A DNA stretch of 64,000 nucleotides from Bog-159 sp035499555 (GCA_035499555.1 DATJYO010000064.1:346277-410276); one strand, 5' to 3'. Counted from the stretch's first letter, positions 49,381 through 58,912 are shown. Notes: generated by a model from the sequence alone, not told the origin. Numbers and translations: made by a program.

Positions 49381-51160
49381 CTTCCCAATAAGTCTGATAG
49401 AGTTCGTCTTTGATGCCGCCGAACGGCCGCACGCGGATGTCGCCCGGCTCGCAGCGCGCCACATAGTCGTCCCCGGCCTTTTCGATCCGGGCCGAAGCCA
49501 ACTGCCGCCGCGGCAGCTTGGGCTGATGGTCCGCCAGCGCGAACCAGACCTGCGGACCCCGCACCACCGCCACCTGCGCGGGAGTCTGTGCGTCTACCGG
49601 CTCCAGGCGCTCGCTTTGCGGCAGTTCCAGTTCGATCCGGTCGCCGGTCTTCCATCGCTTGCGCAACGGATAGAAGCCGGGCGTAAGCGCAGCGCGTTCG
49701 CGGCGGCCGTTCACCGAAACGGCCGCGCCCGAGCCGGTCCACGCCGGTATGCGCAGGTAGACGGTGAAATCCGCGGCGCGTGGCGCAGTCACATGCAGTG
49801 TGACCTGGCTGCTCGCCGGATAGTCAGTCTGCTGCTCGATCGTCCCGTGTTTCCATTTCAATCTCGACGGCACATAGAGAATGACGTAGACGCCGTCCGG
49901 CGCCTCCAGGTAGGAGCTGATTCCGTAGTCCGCCGTCAGCTGTGGAAAGGTGCCGGAGCAACACGGCCACCGGTCGTCCAGATCCCAGCGGTAGGCGGCG
50001 TCGGGGATGATGCGTAGGTAACTCTTCCGGGTGCTGGGATGATAGTCGGAATAATAGAACGTCGAGCCATCCTCCAGGATCGGCAGTATGCCCAGCGCGC
50101 AGTTGTAGAGCACCCGTTCCATGCTGTCGCCGTACCTGGCGTCCTGCGTGATCGAAAGCAGATAACGCATCAGCTTGAAATGCGAGTAGCTGCCGCAGCC
50201 GGATTCGAAGTGCCGGTGTGACTCGCGCAGGCTGGCGCCCAATTCGCCCTTGCCCGGTTCGACGAAACTCTCGTTCGGGCCCCAGCCGCCCGTGGCATAG
50301 CTCTGGTCTTTCAGGATCATCTCCGTGGCGTTCTTTACCGCGCGCAGATACTTAGGATTGTCGAGCTTCAAATATCCCTGGATGCCGGAGCTAAGCGCGT
50401 TCACGTGACTATAGGCATGCAGCCCGGGTAGCACGTTCTGGCCCTCCGCCAATGGATCGAAGAATCCCCGGTCCAGGAGGTAGCCCTTGCCTAAATCGAA
50501 GTACTGGCGATCGCCGGTCTTCTCAAAAGCCAGAAACAGATTTTCGGCAAACGTATAAGTTTCGTCCCAGGTGTAGGTTTCGTCCTTGTGCGGCCGCGCA
50601 TGCATCTCCTCCGCAGTCATGGCATGGCCGGCCATGTGCGGCAGCGCCACGCGGGTCATCTTCGCAAGCACGTCCAAGGCCGTGGGATCGCCCGCGCAGA
50701 AATGCGCGTCGAGCAGGCCCAGCACCAGCTTGTCATAAGTGTAGCCGGGGTACCGGTGATCCACGAAGAACTTGCCCGCGGGGTCCAGTGTCTCGGCGAA
50801 TCCGCGGACGAGCCGCCCCACCTTGGCGCGCGTCGCTCCGGAATCCGTGATCCGCGCGAACCGCGCCAGCGCCGACATGTACTGGCCGAAATGAGCGCCC
50901 GGACAGAAATCGTCGTACCAGCCACCCATGTCGGGCCCCGGCGCGGGCAGCCCCACGCGCTGCCGGTAAATCTTCAGCATCCGGTCTTCGCTGAGGTTCA
51001 GAAAGAAGGAGTGATTGGTATCGAGCTGGCGGCGCAAGGGACTCGCGAGCAGTTCGACCTGGGCGTAGTCGAACGTCGAGAGGAGCGCCGGCCGCGGACC
51101 GGCGCCCGCTTTGGCACAGGCCGCGGCGGCGACCTGCAAAAACTGGCGCCTGCTGGTCAT
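49370..51160 (-). CDS. Tat-exported GH127-like beta-L-arabinofuranosidase
   Basis: The protein has 596 residues. The N-terminus MTSRRQFLQVAAAAC is a Tat signal. The (alpha/alpha)6 barrel carries MGGWYDDFCPGAHFGQYMSA and, near 410, WPCCSGTFPQLTADYG, whose paired cysteines match the zinc-bound nucleophile motif of GH127 enzymes. A beta-sandwich domain follows from about 430 (VYLRIPAWTGSG, RKRWKTGDRIELELP). It likely removes beta-L-arabinofuranose from plant glycoproteins or arabinan. It is followed by a neighbour in the same direction, the M1 peptidase, 3 bases upstream. Confidence 0.87.
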   Translation of the reverse strand: MTSRRQFLQVAAAACAKAGAGPRPALLSTFDYAQVELLASPLRRQLDTNHSFFLNLSEDRMLKIYRQRVGLPAPGPDMGGWYDDFCPGAHFGQYMSALARFARITDSGATRAKVGRLVRGFAETLDPAGKFFVDHRYPGYTYDKLVLGLLDAHFCAGDPTALDVLAKMTRVALPHMAGHAMTAEEMHARPHKDETYTWDETYTFAENLFLAFEKTGDRQYFDLGKGYLLDRGFFDPLAEGQNVLPGLHAYSHVNALSSGIQGYLKLDNPKYLRAVKNATEMILKDQSYATGGWGPNESFVEPGKGELGASLRESHRHFESGCGSYSHFKLMRYLLSITQDARYGDSMERVLYNCALGILPILEDGSTFYYSDYHPSTRKSYLRIIPDAAYRWDLDDRWPCCSGTFPQLTADYGISSYLEAPDGVYVILYVPSRLKWKHGTIEQQTDYPASSQVTLHVTAPRAADFTVYLRIPAWTGSGAAVSVNGRRERAALTPGFYPLRKRWKTGDRIELELPQSERLEPVDAQTPAQVAVVRGPQVWFALADHQPKLPRRQLASARIEKAGDDYVARCEPGDIRVRPFGGIKDELYQTYWEVTD

Positions 51161-51163
51161 ACG

Positions 51164-53920
51164 TTAGATCTCCTTCACCACAGTCTCCGCCGCCAACACA
51201 TCATGGTTGGCATTCAGGAGGACGTGCTTGGGTTTCTTCGGCAACCGGATCTTTGCTTCGTTGGACGTCATGTTTCCCAGCAGCGCCACCGACCCGGCGC
51301 GCACCACGTGTCCGTCAAAATCGAAATAGATCGGCACACTCATGACGAACCTCGGCGAGACGCCGCTCTGCGTGACTTTAGCCGTGAACATGTATTTGCC
51401 GCCGGGCTCGGGCGCCAGCGAGTACTCCATCCGGTAGCCGGGGATCTCCGTGCCGTAAACCCACTGGCGGAAAAACCAGTCCATCTTACCGTTCCGCTCC
51501 AGATCGAGGGCCGGTTTCATATGCTTTTCGACCACTGACTTGAACGACTCCGTCGAGGCGTTCTTATTCAGATAAGTAGCCACGAAGTCGTGCATCATGG
51601 CGATGAAGTCCTGGTCCCCGGTATCGCGCTCGTACATCAGATAGCGCAGCATGTGTACCACAAAGCCGCCCTTGGGGTAGATCAGGCGCTGGTAGGCGCC
51701 CCCGGTCTTGAACGTATTGAGCCGGAGACCCATCCAGAGCGGTCCCGCGTCGTTGGGACGGTTGCCGAAACTGTTCTTGGCCAGGATCTCCTCCCGCGCG
51801 CGGTCCCAGTATTTCTGGTATTTCGTGTTGTCGTGCTCGACCTGCTGCAGAAACAGTCCGGCGGAAAAATCCGCGAACCCTTCCGAGAGCCACTGATCGT
51901 GATAAGACGCCCATCCCACCATGTGGCCCCACCATTGGTGCGAAACCTCGTGCGGCGTGACTTCCTGTATAAAGTCCGCGAAGCGGAACGCGTTTCCGCC
52001 CATCAGCATCCATCGCTGCGTGCTGTCCAGAAACGCGCTCACCGGCAGGTACACCAGGGTAGGCCACGACTGGCCGAAGTTGAAGGCCGGTTGCTGCGTG
52101 ATCGCGATGCGCCCGTAGGGCGCGTCACCGAACCAGGCGTCAAACAACCGGATGGCGTTCTGCGCGTCCACCAGCGCGCTCTGCGCCATGGCGCTGGGGG
52201 TCAGGCTCTGTTCCGGCGGGGGGCGCATGTCCCGATCGTACGGATTGTAGGGCGCCACGCTCACATTGTAGTGGCGGAGATAGTCGGGCACTTCGCTGGT
52301 GGCATAAGCTTCGATCAGGTAGTGCGAGACCTTGTCTTCGACGTATTTCCTTTTGAACAGGCCGTAATTGAACCCGGCCACCGCCAGGGGGACGTCCGAA
52401 ACCCAGTGCGACGCGGCGTAGTCCTCTTCCTTCCATTCCTTTTCCAGCTTTCCAACACCCACCAGGGTGAACTGTTTGGGAACCTTGAACGTCAGATCGT
52501 AAGTAGCGCGGTCCGCGAAAGCGTTCAGGCTGGGATACCAACTGGTGCGGGCCCCCACCGAAAAATTACCGTTGCCCTCCTTGTTGATGACCTTGTCACC
52601 CTGATACTCGATGCCTATCTGGTAGCTCTGCCCGGCCGTCAACGCTTCCGGCATGATGACATAAAACGATCCGTCTTCTCTGCGGCCTTCCTGTATGAAC
52701 GAGATATCCTTGTCTTTGTAAGTGACTCGCGTGACCCGCAGGCGGGGCAGCAGGCCGAAGCCGATCACGCGCACGCCATCCAGCCGGGCCTTGATCCGCA
52801 CTTTGCAGACTGCGGATAAGTGATCGTTCCGGCCGATGGCCGTCTCGACCTGATAATGCTCCGCCGCTACCTTGTGACGATTCTCGGTGTTGCTGGCCTG
52901 CCCGGATTTCCACTCCTCTGCGTAATGGGTCAGATACCAGATGCCATCCTGCGTGCCGCCCGGATCCATGTTGACTAGCGCGACCTCCTCGGGCGACGGG
53001 AGAAACGGCATCGCGCCCCGCGGATTGACGAAGAAGCGCAGGTCGGCGTGCTTGTTGCCGTGGATGCAAGCCAGAAACTCGCCAGCTTCCTTGCGGTTGT
53101 AAAGTCCGCCCAGTATGTCGGCTTCGTAGTTCTTGATATCTTCGTCCTGCAGAAGGTATTCCAGGAAGCTGCGGGGATATTCAGTACGGTGGCGGGCGCG
53201 GCTATGAAATTCACGCCAGGCGCCGCCGGCCTGCGAGGCCTCATCGGTGGGCTGCGCCTGGCGTTTGATCTCATCGTAAGTGTCGTCGGTGAACCAGAAG
53301 ACCACCGACCGGAAAGCTTCCTCCACCCTGCTCTCGCCGGAGATCAAGCGCAGGGAGGCGCGCTCGAGCGACACCGCGGGTTCCAGGCGGAATACCCCTT
53401 CGCCCGTAAAGACCGCGCCTGGCACGCGTCCCAACACGGGAGGCAGGAAGCTGAATTGACCGCTCGAGAAAGTAAAGGTAGCCACATCGCGCTTTAAAGT
53501 CAGATTGGTCACTCGAAACTGGGCCCCCGGACTGGCGTTCCGCAGCGCCACATAATTCGGATCCGAATTGGCATAGGGCGACCGCTTGCCCGCCACCTCG
53601 ATCACCGTCTGCTGCACCGCGATCTTCAAAGTTATCGACAGAGATATCGGCGCATCGCCGACCTTGACCGGCTCCTCGCCGTCTTCAAAACCGTCATGCT
53701 GGACGGTGATCGTATAATTACCGGGGACGACGTCGGTGAACTGGAAGCGGCCTTGCGAATCCGTAAGGCCGTTCTGGGTTTGTAATGTCTCCGCGTTTTT
53801 GAGTATGATACCCGCGCCGGGGACAACCGCGCCGCTGGGGTCTTTCACTGTACCCTCGACGCGCGCAGCGCCTAGCAACGCCGGGAGTAACAGGAAGAGT
53901 AAGATCCGCTGGTACCGCAC
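51164..53920 (-). CDS. Secreted M1-family aminopeptidase-like protein with N-terminal carboxypeptidase-regulatory domain
   Basis: The protein has 918 residues from a GTG start, preferred to a TTG 8 codons upstream because MRYQRILLFLLLPALLGAA is a proper signal. Residues 22-100 form a CarboxypepD regulatory-like fold (VEGTVKDPSGAVVPGAGI). The M1 zinc site is HEVSHQWWGH (H657, E658, H661) with E680 in WLSEGFADF. The C-terminal part is a helical and beta extension. Enzymes of this group trim N-terminal amino acids, and the added domain probably tethers it at the surface, as in TonB-dependent receptors of this phylum. Confidence 0.88.
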   Translation of the reverse strand: MRYQRILLFLLLPALLGAARVEGTVKDPSGAVVPGAGIILKNAETLQTQNGLTDSQGRFQFTDVVPGNYTITVQHDGFEDGEEPVKVGDAPISLSITLKIAVQQTVIEVAGKRSPYANSDPNYVALRNASPGAQFRVTNLTLKRDVATFTFSSGQFSFLPPVLGRVPGAVFTGEGVFRLEPAVSLERASLRLISGESRVEEAFRSVVFWFTDDTYDEIKRQAQPTDEASQAGGAWREFHSRARHRTEYPRSFLEYLLQDEDIKNYEADILGGLYNRKEAGEFLACIHGNKHADLRFFVNPRGAMPFLPSPEEVALVNMDPGGTQDGIWYLTHYAEEWKSGQASNTENRHKVAAEHYQVETAIGRNDHLSAVCKVRIKARLDGVRVIGFGLLPRLRVTRVTYKDKDISFIQEGRREDGSFYVIMPEALTAGQSYQIGIEYQGDKVINKEGNGNFSVGARTSWYPSLNAFADRATYDLTFKVPKQFTLVGVGKLEKEWKEEDYAASHWVSDVPLAVAGFNYGLFKRKYVEDKVSHYLIEAYATSEVPDYLRHYNVSVAPYNPYDRDMRPPPEQSLTPSAMAQSALVDAQNAIRLFDAWFGDAPYGRIAITQQPAFNFGQSWPTLVYLPVSAFLDSTQRWMLMGGNAFRFADFIQEVTPHEVSHQWWGHMVGWASYHDQWLSEGFADFSAGLFLQQVEHDNTKYQKYWDRAREEILAKNSFGNRPNDAGPLWMGLRLNTFKTGGAYQRLIYPKGGFVVHMLRYLMYERDTGDQDFIAMMHDFVATYLNKNASTESFKSVVEKHMKPALDLERNGKMDWFFRQWVYGTEIPGYRMEYSLAPEPGGKYMFTAKVTQSGVSPRFVMSVPIYFDFDGHVVRAGSVALLGNMTSNEAKIRLPKKPKHVLLNANHDVLAAETVVKEI

Positions 53921-53962
53921 CCTTGCATTGTACTCTGCGTGCAATGCCGCGGGATATCTGTT

Positions 53963-54784
53963 TTAGACCTTTGAGAAACGGCGCAGGGTATAAGCTTCCG
54001 GATTCATGTTCTCGCGCTCCAACCGCCGCCAGTCGTCGTTCACGTGGATCAATTTGCCGCTGATGTGGTTGGATCGCTCGGAGGCCAGAAACAAAGCCAG
54101 GTGGATCTGTTTATCGGGATGAGTGCCGCCCGTCAGGCGGACGTCTTCAGCCTGTTCGATCTCCTTGGTTCCGGCCCGCTCGCCGGAGTGCAGGATCTCG
54201 TCGGTCATATGCGTGTATGTGCCGCCGGGAGCCATGCAGTTGACCTGCACGTTGCAGTCGCGGATCTCCTCGGCCAACGTCTCCACAAAACGGACCACGC
54301 CCGCTTTCGAGGCGGCATAGGCTGAGAAACGGGGCCGCGCGGAGGCCGCGCCCCCGCCGCCGATCACGATGATTTTGCCCCGGCGGCGTTCGATCATCTG
54401 CGGCAGCACGGCGCGGCAGGCGTGCATCACGCCCATCAGGTTGGTTTCGATGGTTTCAACCCATGCGCGCGGCTTGACGTCCACCAGCGGTCCGATCGGC
54501 CCTTGCACTCCGGCCGCCGCGATCAGGACATGCACGCCGCCGTAAACCGCGCGCATGCGTTCCACCGCCGCGCTCATCTGCTCGTAGTCCCGCACGTCCG
54601 AGCGGATGCGCAGCGCCATGCCGCCGGCATGCTCGATCTCCAATTTGGCCAGATCCAGTTCCGCCTGGCTGCGCGCCAGCAGCCCCACCCGCGCGCCTTC
54701 AGCCGCGAAACCGATCGCCAGGCGCTTGCCGATGCCACGGCCTGCTCCTGTAATCAGGACTGCCTGATCCTTGAGCGGCCGCAA
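53963..54784 (-). CDS. Short-chain dehydrogenase/reductase with altered catalytic serine
   Basis: The protein has 273 residues. The Rossmann NAD(P) motif is TGAGRGIG (12-19), with AAAGVQGPIGPL downstream. The YxxxK pair is Y156 and K160 (SAYAASK), and N115 supports the tetrad. The serine expected 13 residues before the tyrosine is G143 (segment VIGGGGAASARPRFSAY), so the reaction may be slow or the protein non-catalytic. A C-terminal 40-residue extension (DDWRRLERENMNPEAYTLRRF) is unusual. It lies in line with the membrane protein gene 3 bases away. Confidence 0.85.
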   Translation of the reverse strand: MRPLKDQAVLITGAGRGIGKRLAIGFAAEGARVGLLARSQAELDLAKLEIEHAGGMALRIRSDVRDYEQMSAAVERMRAVYGGVHVLIAAAGVQGPIGPLVDVKPRAWVETIETNLMGVMHACRAVLPQMIERRRGKIIVIGGGGAASARPRFSAYAASKAGVVRFVETLAEEIRDCNVQVNCMAPGGTYTHMTDEILHSGERAGTKEIEQAEDVRLTGGTHPDKQIHLALFLASERSNHISGKLIHVNDDWRRLERENMNPEAYTLRRFSKV

Positions 54785-54787
54785 GGT

Positions 54788-56257
54788 CTATTGCTCCACG
54801 TGCGCGTCGAACACGCCGGTTTCCACCGTACCGCCGCGCTTCATTTGGATGAAGATGCGGTAGTCCCCTGGCTTGGGAAACCCGTAGGGGAAGGAAACTT
54901 CGGGCGGCAGCGCCGCGGTCATGCTGTGAGCCATGCCGGGCATATCGGCCATTCCGGCCATCGCCATACCGCCGTCGCCGGCGTTTTGCGTCAGGCTGAG
55001 CGACGCCATGGGCACCGATCCGGAAGGATGCACGTGCGCGAATACGCTGCGGTCGCGTCGCACGAACGCGGCATGTCCCGGCATGCCCATGTACAGTTCC
55101 ACGTCATGCGCCGGCTTGCCCGTAGCGTCTTCGAGTTTGAAGCGGAAAAATGTGGCGCGGCGCGCGTGCAGCGGACCGGGGTCACGCTCCCAGATCATGT
55201 GCCAGCCGTCCGGCAACTGCACGTTGGTGCGATTGGGATCGGCCTCGGCCAGCGGCGGACCGGAGCCGGCCGCATCGTCGCCTACCAGCGGATGTCCCGC
55301 GATGGCGGGCAGGGTCACTTCGGCGACCAGCGTTTCCGGCAGACCGTTTGCATGCACGATATCGCCGTAAAGTGCGTATTGTCCGGCAGCCATCTGCGGC
55401 AGGTTCTTGGCAAACACGCCGCTATCCACGCGGTCCGGATGCAGGTGCCAGACGTGATCCATTCCGGGCAGGCTGATCACGTAAAGGTGCATCAGGTGGC
55501 CGTGGTCCGGTACCAGGTCGTCGATCTTGCGCCACGCGGCCCACCCGGGATCGGACAGGTGCAACATGAGCCGGCCGCCGTTTTCGACGGTGGCCGACAT
55601 TTGCAGCGGTTTGAAAATGTGCAGATCGTAGGTGGCCGCTTCGCTCTTCCACCACAGGCCGCCCAGCGCCGCCACCGCCAGCACGAAAAACGTCGTGCCG
55701 GCCATGACCCAGCGGGCGCGCACGATGCGCTTACGGTCAGGAACCTTGCCCGGATCCAACTGGCCCTCGCGGACCCCGGCGCCCACGATGCAGACCGCGC
55801 CCGCCACCAGCAGGAATCCCAGGAAGGCCAGCAAACCGGCCAGCGGGCCCTGCATCTTTTTGGTGGTGGAAGAGAGCGCGGGGACGGGAACCGAGAGCAC
55901 GCCCCGGCCCTTGCTGCCCTCGGCCGTGACGCGCACCTGCCACGAGCCTGAGGTCATCATCCATAGCGATCCGGTGAAGAACTGCGGATCGTCCTTGGAA
56001 CGCACCGCCTGGTCCGGCACCGGCGCGAACTTCGCTCCCGGACCGGTCAGCGGCGTGGGCACGATGTGCATCTTCTCCACATCGTTGGTGGCGCTGCGCA
56101 CTTCGATATCGGCGACGCCCGGAATCACGGTGGGCGTGCGGATGGTCACCAGCAGCCGGTAGGGCCCGGCCTGGCCATCGTAAAAGACATCCGGACTGCC
56201 CACGTGCGCCCACGCGCCCGCGGCTGCCAGCAGGAAAACAACCAGTAGCCTTCGCAT
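54788..56257 (-). CDS. His-rich exported membrane protein with YtkA/FixH-like domains, function unknown
   Basis: The protein has 489 residues with a signal (LLVVFLLAAAGAWA). The region GQAGPYRLLVTIRTPTVIPG resembles YtkA/FixH domains. Membrane segments lie near 145-170 and 190-205. A histidine-dense stretch (HGHLMHLYVI, MDHVWHLHPDR, 255-290) and Met/His segments (GGMAMAGMADMPGMAH, 440-455) suggest metal, perhaps copper, binding. No enzyme motif is present. It is coupled to the upstream membrane protein gene (4-base gap) and faces the porin-like and cytochrome genes, forming an apparent module. Confidence 0.7.
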   Translation of the reverse strand: MRRLLVVFLLAAAGAWAHVGSPDVFYDGQAGPYRLLVTIRTPTVIPGVADIEVRSATNDVEKMHIVPTPLTGPGAKFAPVPDQAVRSKDDPQFFTGSLWMMTSGSWQVRVTAEGSKGRGVLSVPVPALSSTTKKMQGPLAGLLAFLGFLLVAGAVCIVGAGVREGQLDPGKVPDRKRIVRARWVMAGTTFFVLAVAALGGLWWKSEAATYDLHIFKPLQMSATVENGGRLMLHLSDPGWAAWRKIDDLVPDHGHLMHLYVISLPGMDHVWHLHPDRVDSGVFAKNLPQMAAGQYALYGDIVHANGLPETLVAEVTLPAIAGHPLVGDDAAGSGPPLAEADPNRTNVQLPDGWHMIWERDPGPLHARRATFFRFKLEDATGKPAHDVELYMGMPGHAAFVRRDRSVFAHVHPSGSVPMASLSLTQNAGDGGMAMAGMADMPGMAHSMTAALPPEVSFPYGFPKPGDYRIFIQMKRGGTVETGVFDAHVEQ

Positions 56258-56261
56258 GAAA

Positions 56262-57446
56262 TCACCGGCGGACGCGGCGCATCCAGTCGCCCCACGCGAA
56301 TCCGATGCGCGTGGTCAGGAACGCGAACACCGCGGCCAGCGACATCTCGGTCCAGAAAACCCCCGCCGCATCCGGCCGCACGAAGACGTGACGAACATTG
56401 ATGGAAGTCGCCCGCGCGTTGTAGTCGTAGATATTCGTGTGGAAGAACCAGTTTTTGGAGAAGTCCGAATTCAGGAATTCGGAGAAGTTCCATTGCACCG
56501 CGACGAGAACGCCGAGGAACACCAACCCGGAAACCGCCGCCAGCGTCCACTTGTTCCAGTTGCGCGTACGGCTCCACAAAAGATCCAACGCCAGCGCGGG
56601 GATGAACAGCAGCATCGGAAATTCCGGCGGCACGAACTGGGTGACCTGGTGGTACACCGGCCCCAGTTTCGGCTCGGCCGGGAACAGCGGCAGGACCCAT
56701 CCCATGCCCGCCCAGAACAGCCAATAGACGCTGGCCACGGTGGTCGCGGCCCAGCGTTTTTCCGACGCGCGCGCCACGCCCGCCAGCACCAGCGGTATCG
56801 CCATGCACATCACGCGGTAATAAACGCCGCTATGCATAAGAGCGTGCCAGGAGAACTCCATCACCATCAGCATCAGGCCGATGAGAACCACGCCGCCGAT
56901 ATACAGGAACAGCCAGTTCAACTTGTCGCGAAACTCGGCGCGCGCGCGATTCATCATCCCCAGAATCAGAATCAGCGTGCCGGTGTTGACGGCCAGATTG
57001 CCGAGGATCAACAGCACGTGCGGCGGGCTCAGGATCTTGACGTCCAGGCCGTAGGCGTCGTGCCACCAGTTGTCGAACGGCGCCGAAGTCAGCATCGCCA
57101 CGCCGCCCCAGGCGGCAATGAAAGCCCCCAGCGGTCCCTCAAATCCCCAGAGCTTGACGGACGTTTCGCGCAGGCGCGAAAAGTTGCCGAAGGTGGTGGC
57201 CAGGATCAGGTAGCCGCAAGCGATGCCGGCCAGCACGCCGCACAGGTAGATAGCCATGTGGGCTGGCGTCCAGAACGTATCGCGGCCGATGGAGCGGTGC
57301 CAGGAAATATCCCATTGGCCGCCGATCATGGCCGATGTCACCGCGAAAACAGAACACCAGACGTACCACGGCACCCGTTCGACAGCCGAACGCACCCCGA
57401 CTGAAGTAATGGTGGTGGAAGAAATGGAAGTGGTGGTGGATGCCAT
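56262..57446 (-). CDS. Polytopic membrane protein of unknown function
   Basis: The protein has 394 residues and a good ribosome site (GGAGGG, reading on the minus strand) before the ATG. About ten hydrophobic helices are visible, the first at 25-42, and conserved-looking His/Trp in GQWDISWHRSIGR and TFWTPAHMAIYL could bind haem or metal. The N-terminal 20 residues are Ser/Thr-rich. It is the first gene of the minus-strand pair, with the His-rich protein following, and its promoter lies in the gap shared with the divergent outer-membrane-like gene. Confidence 0.65.
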   Translation of the reverse strand: MASTTTSISSTTITSVGVRSAVERVPWYVWCSVFAVTSAMIGGQWDISWHRSIGRDTFWTPAHMAIYLCGVLAGIACGYLILATTFGNFSRLRETSVKLWGFEGPLGAFIAAWGGVAMLTSAPFDNWWHDAYGLDVKILSPPHVLLILGNLAVNTGTLILILGMMNRARAEFRDKLNWLFLYIGGVVLIGLMLMVMEFSWHALMHSGVYYRVMCMAIPLVLAGVARASEKRWAATTVASVYWLFWAGMGWVLPLFPAEPKLGPVYHQVTQFVPPEFPMLLFIPALALDLLWSRTRNWNKWTLAAVSGLVFLGVLVAVQWNFSEFLNSDFSKNWFFHTNIYDYNARATSINVRHVFVRPDAAGVFWTEMSLAAVFAFLTTRIGFAWGDWMRRVRR

Positions 57447-57648
57447 CCTTACCCTCCGTACGTCTTTTGATTATAGCCTTGTTCCCGGGACGCGGGTGGA
57501 AACCTCCCCGGGCTCCGCAACCGGGTGGACACCGGGCCCTGCTGAGGCGCGCCATTGAGGCGGCGGATTCCGCCGTCCAGTCCTTGTTGCAACTCATTTG
57601 CTGATAACATTTGGAATGCTCGATATTTTTGGGTACCCTCGACTGTAA

Positions 57649-58521
57649 ATGCAAATGGTTTGCAATAAGCTATGGATCGCGGCTCTGCTCCTGCCGCCCC
57701 CGATGTGGGCCGGCGAAGGCCCCTTCTTCATTACCTATACGCACCAGATGGAAGAACCCGGAAACCTGGAGCTGGCGACCAAAAGCGTGACGGGCCAGCC
57801 GGGCGGCGATCTGTTCTTCGGCGGAGCTACCGAATTCGAGTACGGCGCCAAAGCCTGGTGGACCACCGAATTGTACCTGGACGGGCAGGCCACCAGCGGC
57901 CAGGGCGGGCTCTTCACCGGCTACCGCTGGGAGAACCGCTTTCGTTTACTGCCGCGCGAACACTGGATCAACCCGGTGCTGTACGTCGAATGGGAGGACA
58001 TCAACGGCGCCGACAAGAGCCTATTGGAAGTGGTCGGCCACGATGGCCAGGACGACCTGACCAGCCAGAACAGCGATGCGCGGGCGGAGAAGCAGCGGGA
58101 GATTGAAACCAAGCTCATCCTGAGCAGCTTTTACAGGGGTTGGACCATCGCCGAAAACTTCATTGCCGAAAAGAACGTGGCTCATGCGCCCTACGAGTTC
58201 GGCTATGCGGCGGGTGTCAGCCGTCCGCTGGCTCTGGCCGCCCGGCCGGGCCGTTGCGTGTTGTGCGCGGAGAACTTCGAAGCCGGCGTGGAAGTCTACG
58301 GCGGCCTGGGAACGCACCATGACTTCGGATTCCGCGACACGGCGCACTACCTCGCGCCGACGCTGGCCTGGGCTCTGGCGGACGGTCCCACGCTGCGCGT
58401 TTCGCCCGGGTTTGGCCTGACCGGGTCGAGCGTCCGCTTTCTGCTGCGCTTCGGAGTTTCTTACGAGATCGCGCAGGCGGGACGGATGGCGCGCAAGCTT
58501 TTATCGGGAGGCCGCCAGTGA
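57649..58521 (+). CDS. Outer-membrane beta-barrel-like protein
   Basis: The protein has 290 residues; ATGs at 57649 and 57655 are both possible starts, with a signal (KLWIAALLLPPPMWAG) after them. Alternating aromatic strands (WWTTELYLDGQ, GYRWENRFRLL, VLYVEWED) and a last strand ending in Phe/Tyr-rich FLLRFGVSYEI point to a barrel. CVLCAEN is the only cysteine pair. A perfect inverted repeat overlaps the start (57650-57664). It is coupled to the cytochrome gene (4-base overlap) and is probably part of the same uptake or efflux system as the divergent membrane proteins. Confidence 0.7.
   Translation: MQMVCNKLWIAALLLPPPMWAGEGPFFITYTHQMEEPGNLELATKSVTGQPGGDLFFGGATEFEYGAKAWWTTELYLDGQATSGQGGLFTGYRWENRFRLLPREHWINPVLYVEWEDINGADKSLLEVVGHDGQDDLTSQNSDARAEKQREIETKLILSSFYRGWTIAENFIAEKNVAHAPYEFGYAAGVSRPLALAARPGRCVLCAENFEAGVEVYGGLGTHHDFGFRDTAHYLAPTLAWALADGPTLRVSPGFGLTGSSVRFLLRFGVSYEIAQAGRMARKLLSGGRQ
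57650..57664. promoter_or_regulatory. Inverted repeat over the start of the outer-membrane-like gene
   Basis: TGCAAA-TGG-TTTGCA has perfect 6-base arms and covers both candidate start codons of the outer-membrane-like gene. Such AT-flanked repeats are similar in layout to Fur-family metal-regulator boxes. With only 6-base arms, about one chance copy per 4 kb is expected, so this is a weak call. Confidence 0.3.
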
Positions 58522-58880
58522 GAATCTCCAGCCTGCTGATCCTGGGCGCGGCCGTCACGCTGGCCGCAGCCGCCGGACTGGTGGATCGGGTGCCGGTCTC
58601 GGCTGCCCAATTCTGCAACCCATTTGCAAATAGCGAGAGCGCCCGGCGCGCCGGCGCCAAGCTGTTTGCCAGGGAATGCGCCGCTTGCCACGGACGCCAT
58701 CGCCAGGGGATCGGCAAGGCTCCGCCGCTCGATCAGCCCGCGGTGCGCGACGCCCCGGCGGGCATGCTGTTTTGGATTTTACGCAACGGATCGCTGCGCC
58801 GGGGCATGCCATCGTTCGCGCACCTGCCGGAGGCCCAGCGCTGGCAGATCGTTACGTACCTGAAGAATCCAGCGCCATAA
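58518..58880 (+). CDS. Small c-type cytochrome
   Basis: The protein has 120 residues with an N-terminal signal/anchor (SLLILGAAVTLAAAAGL). One haem-binding site is present: CAACH (C54, C57, H58), with a likely axial Met in RRGMPSFAHLP. It is a single-domain class I-like cytochrome for periplasmic electron transfer. Its start overlaps the outer-membrane-like gene (4 bases). The stop codon lies in the A-run of the terminator hairpin serving the opposite strand. Confidence 0.88.
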   Translation: MRISSLLILGAAVTLAAAAGLVDRVPVSAAQFCNPFANSESARRAGAKLFARECAACHGRHRQGIGKAPPLDQPAVRDAPAGMLFWILRNGSLRRGMPSFAHLPEAQRWQIVTYLKNPAP

Positions 58881-58912
58881 AAAAAGCCGCGCCCCTTTTC
58901 GCGGAGCGCGGC
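58879..58912 (-). terminator. Rho-independent terminator after groEL
   Basis: Arms GCCGCGC (58886-58892) and GCGCGGC (58906-58912) form a GC-rich stem with a 13-base loop, followed on the minus strand by seven T residues (58879-58885). It sits 24 bases after the groEL stop, so it ends the groES-groEL transcript. It belongs to the left-hand, acidobacterial-looking side of the proposed junction. Confidence 0.85.
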
